From an uncultured Bacteroides sp. (lineage in GTDB: Bacteria; Bacteroidota; Bacteroidia; Bacteroidales; Bacteroidaceae), in the NCBI GenBank assembly GCA_945965395.1, contig CAMFND010000040.1, positions 1 through 56,547 on the forward strand: DNA of 56,547 nt, written 5' to 3'. The notes under the pieces are model-generated. The model did not search any database and was not told the origin of the DNA. It saw nothing but the letters and a program-made list of their open reading frames with translations. The translations under genes and the position numbers were made by a program. Positions within the stretch are counted from its first letter, which is position 1. The number at the start of each line of letters is the position of its first letter. Shown here piece after piece: positions 7,886-14,729 of the stretch.

Positions 7886-8803
7886 TTATTGCACATTTCC
7901 TTCTTGTTGAGATAATTTCTCTCTGTATTCTTTCGGGGAAAGTCCTAAATTCCTTTTTACGTATTTACCGAAGAATGACAAGGTAGCAAAATTGAGTTCA
8001 TTGGCAATTTCCTTGATGCTCTTATCGGGAGACTTCAGCAGGCACACTATATCCTTCATGACATAGCAGGTGATGAGGTCGGAAGCTGTTTCACCTGAAT
8101 TTTCCTTACATACAGCCGACAGGTATTTGGAAGTGACAAACAACCGGTTGGCATAGTAGCTTACCGACCGTTCCTTGGGGTAGGAAGATATCAGCAGTTC
8201 CATGAAGGCATTGAACAGATTGTTGGACGAATTGAATGTGACTGGTTTTAACTGGATGTATTTCTCCATGGAGTCCTGAAATTCATAGATGAAGGCCTGC
8301 AGGAGGGCATTGATCAGTTCCTTCTGGTGGCGGTGAGGGGTACCGGTCAGTTTGGAATTCAGCAGATTATAGTATTGGCAGAAAAGTTGGCTTTCTTCAT
8401 CGTTCAGAGAAATGATAGGGTGCTGCTCCAGGTACAGTCGTGAGTACCAGTTGTTTGCGGATGTAGACATCACAAAAATACGTTTGGCATATTCTGGTGA
8501 AAGGCAGAATCCGCAGCACTCAAAATCATCTCCTATCATGCCGTGTTTGAGCAGCGTCTGCGGGTGACAAATCATCAAATCATTCCGACCGATTTCATAA
8601 GAATTGTTGTTGAGAGATAAAGACGCTTTTCCTCTCAGACATAAGATAGCCAGAAAAAAGTCAGCCCGTATGGGGGAATATTGTTCGGCTTCACTTACTT
8701 TATTTACCTGGTTCAAGATGATAATCTGTTCGTCTTTATAGGCAGCTACCTTTTCCATGATTTCGGTGCAGGACATTCTGATGAGTTCTATTTCTTTCTC
8801 CAT
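7886..8803 (-). CDS. AraC family transcriptional regulator
   Basis: This roughly 305-residue protein has a C-terminal AraC/XylS domain of about 100 residues with two helix-turn-helices: a first HTH around VSYYANRLFVTSKYLSAVCKE, and the second ending in the family signature LNFATLSFFGKYVKRNLGLSPKEYREKL, split here by its usual FGKYVKR core. The N-terminal 190 residues form a cupin-like sensing part (RGKASLSLNNNSYEIGRNDLMIC). I chose the ATG at 8803; the frame is open to a TTG at 8830 but that is less likely. The ligand is unknown. A long inverted repeat at 8856-8924 directly upstream is a plausible operator. Confidence 0.85.
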   Translation of the reverse strand: MEKEIELIRMSCTEIMEKVAAYKDEQIIILNQVNKVSEAEQYSPIRADFFLAILCLRGKASLSLNNNSYEIGRNDLMICHPQTLLKHGMIGDDFECCGFCLSPEYAKRIFVMSTSANNWYSRLYLEQHPIISLNDEESQLFCQYYNLLNSKLTGTPHRHQKELINALLQAFIYEFQDSMEKYIQLKPVTFNSSNNLFNAFMELLISSYPKERSVSYYANRLFVTSKYLSAVCKENSGETASDLITCYVMKDIVCLLKSPDKSIKEIANELNFATLSFFGKYVKRNLGLSPKEYREKLSQQEGNVQ

Positions 8804-8855
8804 AACTTTAGTTAATCTATTCGTTTGCAAATGAACGGAATGTTTTTCAATTCTC

Positions 8856-8924
8856 AGTGTCCTATTTTTCCTGATGAGTATGCTATAAGGAAGATAGTAT
8901 GATTAGATAGAAAAATAGAACACT
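8856..8924. promoter_or_regulatory. 15-bp inverted repeat upstream of the AraC gene
   Basis: The arms AGTGTCCTATTTTTC (8856-8870) and GAAAAATAGAACACT (8910-8924) are inverted with one mismatch and a 39-bp spacer. Position, 53 bp before the regulator's ATG, suggests an operator bound by a dimer, perhaps the AraC protein itself (inference). Confidence 0.5.
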
Positions 8925-9016
8925 TCGTAACGGAACCGTTGAGTAGCCTGAAAGTGCTCATAGCGGTCCTTTGTAATAATTTCTGCATATTAATTGCATA
9001 TTAATTTAATATGAGT

Positions 9017-9396
9017 TATCTTTGTAGCGCAATTGGGAAGCCGATAAAGTAAAAACGTCCTGAAGAAGAGGTGGCTTTTTCTGGAACTTTTGTAGGTTTC
9101 TCACGTGAAAAACGTAGGGTTCCCGACCGGGAAACGTAAAAATATATTCTACGTTTTCACAAAAACAGACTAGGGTTAAAACTTACACAGATAAGAATAT
9201 AATATACAGCGTATGAACATGTGCAGGCAACATAAGGTAGTTCGGATAAAGGTCAGTACGGCGCTTTACCGGAGATGTCATGCCCGTGCGCATTGGTTCA
9301 GCGGATTTCTTCATGAAAGTTTGTAAGACACGGGAAGTTGTGTCTTCCTGACATTGTGTGAAATCTTTCTTATAAACTTTTACTCTCAATTTTGTT
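9017..9396 (+). promoter_or_regulatory. Promoter -7 box and long structured leader of the lysO pair
   Basis: TATCTTTG at 9017-9024 is an exact -7 box, giving a leader of about 365 nt before the ATG at 9397. The leader contains several stems: GTGAAAAACGTAG / CTACGTTTTCAC (9105-9117 / 9149-9160), TTCCCG-AC-CGGGAA inside it, and AAGACAC / GTGTCTT near 9325-9350. No gene is visible in 8804-9396. A cis-acting RNA controlling lysine export is possible, but the L-box lysine riboswitch core was not recognised. Confidence 0.4.
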
Positions 9397-9675
9397 ATGT
9401 GGATTATTTTATTGATTGTCCTGGCAGGTATTCTGGCAGGATATAGCCTTCGTGTGTGTGCTTTTTTGAAAAACGTGAATCTGACCATCTCGTGTACCAT
9501 TTGTCTGATGCTGTTCGTGTTAGGACTTTCCGTGGGTTACAATCCGTTGATTGTGGGAAATTTAGGGGCTTTCGGCGGACAGGCGCTGTTGCTCAGTGTG
9601 GCCGGCATTACGGGAAGTGTGTTGCTGGCACGCGTGGTATATCTGTTGTTCTTTAAGGAAGGAGGTGAAAAATGA
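9397..9675 (+). CDS. LysO-type lysine exporter, N-terminal subunit
   Basis: This 92-residue membrane protein has three hydrophobic segments and the sequence LFVLGLSVGYNPLIVGNLGAFGGQALLLS, matching the N-terminal part of LysO/YbjE (DUF340), with MWIILLIVLAGILAGYSLR at its start. In enterobacteria LysO is one protein of about 300 residues that exports L-lysine; here the same fold is divided between this gene and the next. The stop overlaps the next start by four bases (ATGA), so the two are translationally coupled. Confidence 0.78.
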   Translation: MWIILLIVLAGILAGYSLRVCAFLKNVNLTISCTICLMLFVLGLSVGYNPLIVGNLGAFGGQALLLSVAGITGSVLLARVVYLLFFKEGGEK

Positions 9676-10304
9676 AAGGAAGTTTGCTGGTATTGTCTAT
9701 GTTCTTTGTAGGCTGTGTGATAGGCTACGTGTGGAACTTTTCCGGATGGGAGTTGGGAGATACGCACCACTTGTCTATGTATATTCTGTATGCTCTGATG
9801 TTTCAGGTAGGCGTCAGCATTGGCGGTGGAGAGGATTTCAAGGAACTGCTTCGTGGTTTCCGTCCCAAGATGCTGCTGATACCGCTGGCCACCATCGGAG
9901 GGACCCTGCTGTTCTCGGCTTTGGTCAGTGTGCTGCTGACTCGCTGGAGTGTGTTCGACTGTCTGGCCGTGGGCAGCGGACTGGGATATTATTCGCTTTC
10001 GTCTATTCTGATTATGGAACTCAAAACCCCTGACCTTGGTGCGCAGCTGGCTACGGAACTGGCCACGATTGCACTTCTGACGAATGTTATCCGTGAGCTG
10101 GTGGCACTGGTGGGCGCTCCTTTCATCTGCAAGTATTTCGGGAAACTGGCTCCTATTTCGGTGGCCGGGGTAACTTCGGTCGATGTAGCTCTTCCCTCCA
10201 TCATCCGTGTGTCTGGAAAGGAAATGGTGCCCCTTGCCATCTTCCACGGGCTGTTGGTCGACATGTCCGTGCCGTTTTTCATTTCTTTGTTCTGCAAGTT
10301 GTAA
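9672..10304 (+). CDS. LysO-type lysine exporter, C-terminal subunit
   Basis: This 210-residue polytopic membrane protein matches the C-terminal part of LysO: FQVGVSIGGGEDF, LAVGSGLGYYSLSSILIMEL, LATIALLTNVIRELVALVGAPF and SVDVALPSIIRVSGKEMVPLAIFHGLLVD. These are the conserved transport-core stretches of the family. The start ATG overlaps the upstream stop codon and is preceded by a strong Shine-Dalgarno-like GGAGGTGA at 9661-9668, unusual in this phylum and consistent with coupled synthesis of two subunits of one exporter. The gene converges on the GNAT gene. Confidence 0.85.
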   Translation: MKGSLLVLSMFFVGCVIGYVWNFSGWELGDTHHLSMYILYALMFQVGVSIGGGEDFKELLRGFRPKMLLIPLATIGGTLLFSALVSVLLTRWSVFDCLAVGSGLGYYSLSSILIMELKTPDLGAQLATELATIALLTNVIRELVALVGAPFICKYFGKLAPISVAGVTSVDVALPSIIRVSGKEMVPLAIFHGLLVDMSVPFFISLFCKL

Positions 10305-10354
10305 AAGGAATCCCCGTCTGCAAAGCAAAGAGATGAAAACGGTGGTGGGGAGGC

Positions 10355-10852
10355 TTAGATGTCCATGCCCATGATGTAATCATTCATGTAATATCCGTTG
10401 CCGATGGGGAAGTCTCCTTCGCGCACCTTCTTCATGCCCATGTGCTCATAGAATCCAAGTGCCGGATTCTGCCGGTTCACATTCAGTTCCATACGGCAAG
10501 GTTCCGGATGAAGTTCCTTGATACCCTTTATAGCCTGCTGAAACAGTTGCCGTCCGAGTTTGTATTTCTGGAAGTAGGGGAGTACGTAAATCTTCTGCAA
10601 GTGAAACAAATCCGTATCCTCCTGCTGGATGGACACATAGCCCGCAGGCTCACATTCTTCGTAAGCAATGTAGTAAATGTGATGCTCTTTCTCCATCTGG
10701 TTTCTCAGGCTCTCGCTGGAATACATCCAGTCCATCATGTAATCAATCTGTTCCGGAGTCAGAATGTGCTGGTAGGTAGCCGGAAAGGTCTGTGCTGCCA
10801 GCGTCCGGATGACTTCAATGTCTGCAAGAGTAGCTTTTCTAATCGTAAACAT
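10355..10852 (-). CDS. GNAT family N-acetyltransferase
   Basis: About 165 residues from the ATG at 10852 (MFTIRKATLADIEVIRTLA). The GNAT fold is clear: the N-terminal IRKAT-LADI strand-helix, a central GYVSIQ strand, LHLQKIYVLPYFQKYKLGRQLFQ carrying the acetyl-CoA pyrophosphate-binding R/Q-x-x-G-x pattern (QKYKLGRQL), and a late LNVNRQNPALGFYEHMGMKKV. Substrate is unknown. The frame remains open upstream to a TTG at 10885, but that codon falls inside the -7 box, so the ATG is preferred. Confidence 0.88.
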   Translation of the reverse strand: MFTIRKATLADIEVIRTLAAQTFPATYQHILTPEQIDYMMDWMYSSESLRNQMEKEHHIYYIAYEECEPAGYVSIQQEDTDLFHLQKIYVLPYFQKYKLGRQLFQQAIKGIKELHPEPCRMELNVNRQNPALGFYEHMGMKKVREGDFPIGNGYYMNDYIMGMDI

Positions 10853-10882
10853 AGGCGTTTCCTTATTATAATGTGTTTTCTG

Positions 10883-10890
10883 CAAAAGTA
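10883..10890 (-). promoter_or_regulatory. -7 box of the GNAT gene
   Basis: The minus strand reads TACTTTTG, an exact TAnnTTTG, 30 bp before the ATG at 10852. Its overlap with the TTG at 10883-10885 argues against a longer protein. Confidence 0.5.
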
Positions 10891-10986
10891 GTTTATCTTT
10901 TGTATGTATGGGTTTTATCGAAATATAAACTTGTTAAAAGTTTTGAAATTATAATACCTTGCAATACATAGTATAAATATAAAACC

Positions 10987-10994
10987 TATATTTG
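10987..10994 (+). promoter_or_regulatory. -7 box of the padR-pspC operon
   Basis: TATATTTG lies 26 bp before the padR ATG. A TTG at 10959-10961 is 25 nt upstream, slightly further than the consensus -33 spacing. Confidence 0.45.
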
Positions 10995-11019
10995 TGTCAT
11001 ACAAGATAAATGAGATGAA

Positions 11020-11349
11020 ATGAATGTAGACAATGTAAAATCGCAGATGCGCAAGGGGATGCTGGAGTATTGCATTCTGTTGCTGTTGCACCGGGAGTCT
11101 GCCTATTCTTCCGACATCATCCAGAAGCTGAAAGAGGCCCGGCTGATTGTGGTGGAAGGCACGCTTTATCCGTTGCTGACCCGTCTGAAGAACGACGGAC
11201 TCCTGTCGTACGAATGGGTGGAGTCCACGCAAGGACCGCCCCGCAAGTATTATGGACTAACTCCAGAAGGGGAGGAATTTTTGAAGGAACTGGAAAGTGC
11301 CTGGGACGGACTTTCCGACACGGTGAATCATTTAAGACAAAACATTTAA
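11020..11349 (+). CDS. PadR family transcriptional regulator
   Basis: This 109-residue protein is a PadR winged helix: KGMLEYCILLLLHRE at the start (the MLxxLILxLL signature), YSSDIIQKLKEARLIVVEGTLYPLLTRL as the recognition region, a wing GPPRKYYGLTPEGEEFL and a C-terminal helix for dimerisation. Such PadR genes paired with a PspC-type membrane protein are common in Bacteroidetes. It sits 12 bp upstream of the PspC gene and presumably controls that operon, including itself; the effector is unknown. Confidence 0.9.
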   Translation: MNVDNVKSQMRKGMLEYCILLLLHRESAYSSDIIQKLKEARLIVVEGTLYPLLTRLKNDGLLSYEWVESTQGPPRKYYGLTPEGEEFLKELESAWDGLSDTVNHLRQNI

Positions 11350-11361
11350 AAATCACATGAC

Positions 11362-12441
11362 ATGAAAAAGACACTGACTGTAAATTTAGGTGGCACTGTA
11401 TATCATATAGATGAAGATGCCTATATCCTGTTGGATAATTATTTGAACAACCTCCGCTATCATTTCCGTAAGGATGAAGGGGCGGAAGAGATTGTGCGCG
11501 ACATAGAATCCCGTATTGCCGAACTGTTTGATGAGGCATTGCGTGGTGGATTACAGGTGATTACTATTAAAGAGGTGGAAGAGGTAATTGCCCGTATGGG
11601 AAAACCGGAAGAACTGAATGGTGAAGAAGACGGTAACCCGTCTGCATCGAACAGCAAGACTTTCGATCGTGAATCGACGGAAACCCGTCGCCGCTTGTTC
11701 CGTAATCCGGACGACCGTATCCTGGGTGGGGTGGTATCGGGCATTGCAGCTTATTTCGGCTGGGATGTGACTTGGACCCGCATCGTCTTTATTCTGGCCG
11801 GATTTTTTATTCATGGTTTGATTCTAGCTTATCTGTTGGCATGGATTATCATTCCGCTGGCACATACGGCTACGGAAAAGTTGCAGATGCGCGGAGAACC
11901 CATCAATGTGGAAAACATTGGCCGGACGGTGACCGATGGTTTTGAAAAGGTGAACGAGTATGTGCATTCAGAGCAGCCCCGTTCTGCTTTGCATAAGTTT
12001 GGCAATGGGCTGGTAGCCGTGGTCGGTTTCCTGCTGAAATTTTGCCTGGTGCTGTTGCTGATATGCTGTGCTCCTTTCCTGCTGGTAGGACTCATTGTCT
12101 TGTTTGCCCTGCTGATGGCCGCCACGGGAGTCATCGTCAGCCTTCCTTCCTTCTTCTATAACATATTGCCTTGGGTAGACTGGGGTGGTGTGTGCACCAT
12201 GCCGGGAATGATTGTCGGGCTCACCGTATGCGGTCTGTTGATTGTCGGTATCCCGGTAGCCGGACTGATTCAGGCCGTCATGCAGTCGTTCGGTAGCTGG
12301 AAACCCATGGGTACCTCTACGAAAGTAGTGCTGGTATTGTTGTGGATGATTGCCCTGGCCATCGGAATTGTGTTGTTCTTTCAGATTCCTTTCCTGACAG
12401 AACCACTTTTATCAGCTCCTTTCTGGGGTGAATTCTTCTGA
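11362..12441 (+). CDS. PspC domain membrane protein
   Basis: This 359-residue protein has an N-terminal cytoplasmic region with the pattern MKKTLTVNLGG-xx-YHIDEDAY, YLNNLRYHF and REI-like SRIAELFDEAL typical of Bacteroidetes PspC proteins. A PspC domain follows at about 110-170 (RRLFRNPDDRILGGVVSGIAAYFG, then a paired hydrophobic hairpin), and four or more membrane segments lie at about 210-350. PspC proteins sense or relieve envelope stress. Co-transcribed with padR; ends at an intrinsic terminator (12503-12541). Confidence 0.88.
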   Translation: MKKTLTVNLGGTVYHIDEDAYILLDNYLNNLRYHFRKDEGAEEIVRDIESRIAELFDEALRGGLQVITIKEVEEVIARMGKPEELNGEEDGNPSASNSKTFDRESTETRRRLFRNPDDRILGGVVSGIAAYFGWDVTWTRIVFILAGFFIHGLILAYLLAWIIIPLAHTATEKLQMRGEPINVENIGRTVTDGFEKVNEYVHSEQPRSALHKFGNGLVAVVGFLLKFCLVLLLICCAPFLLVGLIVLFALLMAATGVIVSLPSFFYNILPWVDWGGVCTMPGMIVGLTVCGLLIVGIPVAGLIQAVMQSFGSWKPMGTSTKVVLVLLWMIALAIGIVLFFQIPFLTEPLLSAPFWGEFF

Positions 12442-12502
12442 TTTTGTCAGTTTCACCTGAATGTGTGAGGTAAGAATGTCACATAAAACAGCCAAAATGG
12501 CA

Positions 12503-12541
12503 GTCCGTGTCAGAAAAAAATGCTGGCACGGGCTTTTTTTT
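12503..12541 (+). terminator. Intrinsic terminator after the padR-pspC operon
   Basis: An 11-bp stem with two mismatches (GTCCGTGTCAG 12503-12513 / CTGGCACGGGC 12523-12533) is followed by eight T. Confidence 0.85.
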
Positions 12542-12572
12542 GTTCTGGCATGGCATTTGTCTTTTAAAGGGC

Positions 12573-12590
12573 GTAACGTTTCGGCGTTAC
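12573..12590. promoter_or_regulatory. GTAACG-N6-CGTTAC inverted repeat upstream of dnaK
   Basis: A perfect 6-bp inverted repeat with a 6-bp spacer lies 42 bp before the dnaK ATG. It is not the CIRCE element of HrcA. It could be a heat-shock operator or part of the dnaK leader (inference). Confidence 0.35.
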
Positions 12591-12631
12591 AGAATAAACC
12601 AAATTAGAAAATAATAAAAATAGATACGATT

Positions 12632-14548
12632 ATGGGAAAGATTATTGGTATTGACTTAGGAACAACAAACTCATGTGTTGCAGTATTTGAAGGTAACGAA
12701 CCGGTGGTGATTGCCAACAGCGAAGGTAAACGTACCACTCCTTCAGTAGTAGGTTTCGTAGACGGCGGCGAACGTAAGGTAGGTGACCCTGCTAAGCGTC
12801 AGGCTATCACAAACCCGAAACGTACAGTATATTCTATCAAACGTTTCATGGGTGAAACTTACGATCAGGTTCAGAAAGAAATTTCTCGTGTACCTTATTC
12901 AGTAATGAAAGGTGACAACAACACTCCGCGTGTAGACATCGACGGACGTCTGTACACTCCGCAGGAAATCTCTGCAATGATTCTGCAGAAGATGAAGAAA
13001 ACTGCTGAAGATTATTTGGGACAGGAAGTAACAGAAGCTGTCATCACCGTTCCGGCATACTTCTCTGACTCTCAGCGTCAGGCTACGAAGGAAGCTGGTC
13101 AGATTGCTGGTCTGGATGTGAAACGTATCGTAAACGAACCGACTGCAGCTGCATTGGCTTACGGTGTAGACAAGGCTAACAAAGATATGAAGGTAGCCGT
13201 ATTCGACCTTGGTGGTGGTACATTCGATATCTCTATCCTGGAATTCGGTGGTGGTGTATTCGAAGTATTGTCAACTAACGGTGATACTCACCTGGGTGGT
13301 GATGACTTCGACCAGGTTATCATCGACTGGTTGGTTCAGGAATTCAAGAACGACGAAGGTGCTGACCTGACTACTGACCCGATGGCTATGCAACGTTTGA
13401 AGGAAGCTGCTGAAAAGGCAAAAATTGAATTGTCTTCTTCTACTTCTACTGAAATCAACTTGCCGTACATCATGCCGGTAGCTGGTGTGCCTAAACACTT
13501 GGTAAAGACTTTGACCCGTGCTAAATTCGAACAGCTTGCTCACAACTTGATTCAGGCTTGTCTTGAACCTTGTAAGAAAGCAATGAGCGATGCAGGTTTG
13601 AATAACTCTGATATCGATGAAGTAATCCTGGTAGGTGGTTCTTCACGTATCCCGGCTGTACAGAAACTGGTAGAAGACTTCTTCGGTAAAGTTCCTTCTA
13701 AGGGTGTAAATCCGGACGAAGTAGTAGCCGTAGGTGCTTGTATCCAGGGTGCCGTATTGAACAAGGAAGCTGGTGTTGGTAACATCGTATTGCTGGATGT
13801 CACTCCGTTGACATTGGGTATCGAAACAATGGGTGGTGTAATGACCAAGTTGATTGATGCCAACACAACCATTCCGTGCAAGAAGAGCGAAGTATTCTCT
13901 ACTGCTGCTGATAACCAGACAGAAGTTACCATCCACGTATTGCAGGGTGAACGTCCGATGGCCGCTCAGAACAAGTCAATCGGTCAGTTTAACCTGACAG
14001 GTATCGCTCCGGCTCGTCGTGGTGTACCTCAGATTGAAGTAACTTTCGATATCGATGCCAACGGTATCTTGAAGGTTTCTGCGAAGGATAAGGCTACAGG
14101 TAAGGAACAGGCTATCCGTATCGAAGCTTCATCTGGTCTGAGCAAAGAAGAAATCGACCGTATGAAAGCTGAAGCTGAAGCAAATGCAGAAGCTGATAAG
14201 AAAGAAAAGGAACGCATCGACAAGTTGAACCAGGCAGACAGCTTGATCTTCTCTACAGAAAATCAGTTGAAAGACCTTGGCGATAAGATTCCGGCTGACA
14301 AGAAAGCTCCTATCGAAGCTGCTCTTCAGAAACTGAAAGACGCTCACAAGGCTCAGGATTTGGCTGGTATCGATGCTGCAAGCGCAGAACTTCAGGCTGC
14401 ATTCCAGGCTGCAAGTGCTGAAATGTACGCTCAGACAGGTGGTGCTCAGGCTGGTCCTAACGCAGGTCAGGCAAACAACAATGCAGGTCAGGATTCAAGC
14501 AAGAACAATGACAATGTACAGGATGCTGACTTTGAGGAAGTCAAATGA
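12632..14548 (+). CDS. dnaK: Molecular chaperone DnaK (Hsp70)
   Basis: This 638-residue chaperone has all Hsp70 hallmarks: [14 protein letters not shown] at 4-17, [14 protein letters not shown] near 165, [15 protein letters not shown] near 190, the [14 protein letters not shown] motif near 330, the interdomain linker [17 protein letters not shown] near 385, then the substrate-binding domain ([15 protein letters not shown]) and an alpha-helical lid. The tail is rich in Gly, Ala, Gln and Asn and ends DADFEEVK, the usual C-terminal signature. It folds nascent and stress-damaged proteins with DnaJ and GrpE, which are not encoded nearby. Terminator at 14582-14615. Confidence 0.98.
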   Translation: MGKIIGIDLGTTNSCVAVFEGNEPVVIANSEGKRTTPSVVGFVDGGERKVGDPAKRQAITNPKRTVYSIKRFMGETYDQVQKEISRVPYSVMKGDNNTPRVDIDGRLYTPQEISAMILQKMKKTAEDYLGQEVTEAVITVPAYFSDSQRQATKEAGQIAGLDVKRIVNEPTAAALAYGVDKANKDMKVAVFDLGGGTFDISILEFGGGVFEVLSTNGDTHLGGDDFDQVIIDWLVQEFKNDEGADLTTDPMAMQRLKEAAEKAKIELSSSTSTEINLPYIMPVAGVPKHLVKTLTRAKFEQLAHNLIQACLEPCKKAMSDAGLNNSDIDEVILVGGSSRIPAVQKLVEDFFGKVPSKGVNPDEVVAVGACIQGAVLNKEAGVGNIVLLDVTPLTLGIETMGGVMTKLIDANTTIPCKKSEVFSTAADNQTEVTIHVLQGERPMAAQNKSIGQFNLTGIAPARRGVPQIEVTFDIDANGILKVSAKDKATGKEQAIRIEASSGLSKEEIDRMKAEAEANAEADKKEKERIDKLNQADSLIFSTENQLKDLGDKIPADKKAPIEAALQKLKDAHKAQDLAGIDAASAELQAAFQAASAEMYAQTGGAQAGPNAGQANNNAGQDSSKNNDNVQDADFEEVK

Positions 14549-14581
14549 TTCCGATAAGTAAACAAATAATAAACAATAAGC

Positions 14582-14615
14582 AAAAGCGTGCAGCTCGACG
14601 AGTTGCACGCTTTTT
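14582..14615 (+). terminator. Intrinsic terminator after dnaK
   Basis: An 11-bp stem (AAAAGCGTGCA 14582-14592 / TGCACGCTTTT 14604-14614) with a short GC-rich loop and a T run. Being symmetrical in A and T tracts, it may work from both sides. Confidence 0.85.
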
Positions 14616-14729
14616 GCGTTTATAGGGTTCATGGTTTCTATGTGTTTTCTATGGGCTTTTTTATCTCTTAATTGCAATAAGACAAAAAAGTAGATAATGT
14701 GGAACTAAATTCTACTTATTTGCATTCCC

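Noticed and set aside
8804..8830. Longer start of the AraC protein from a TTG
   Set aside because: The extra nine residues have no support and an ATG is available at 8803.
9017..9396. Lysine riboswitch
   Set aside because: An AGAGGTGG is present near 9068 but the remaining conserved L-box core was not found, so only an unspecified leader is reported.
10853..10885. Longer start of the GNAT protein from a TTG
   Set aside because: The TTG lies within a perfect -7 box and the family N-terminus begins at the downstream ATG.
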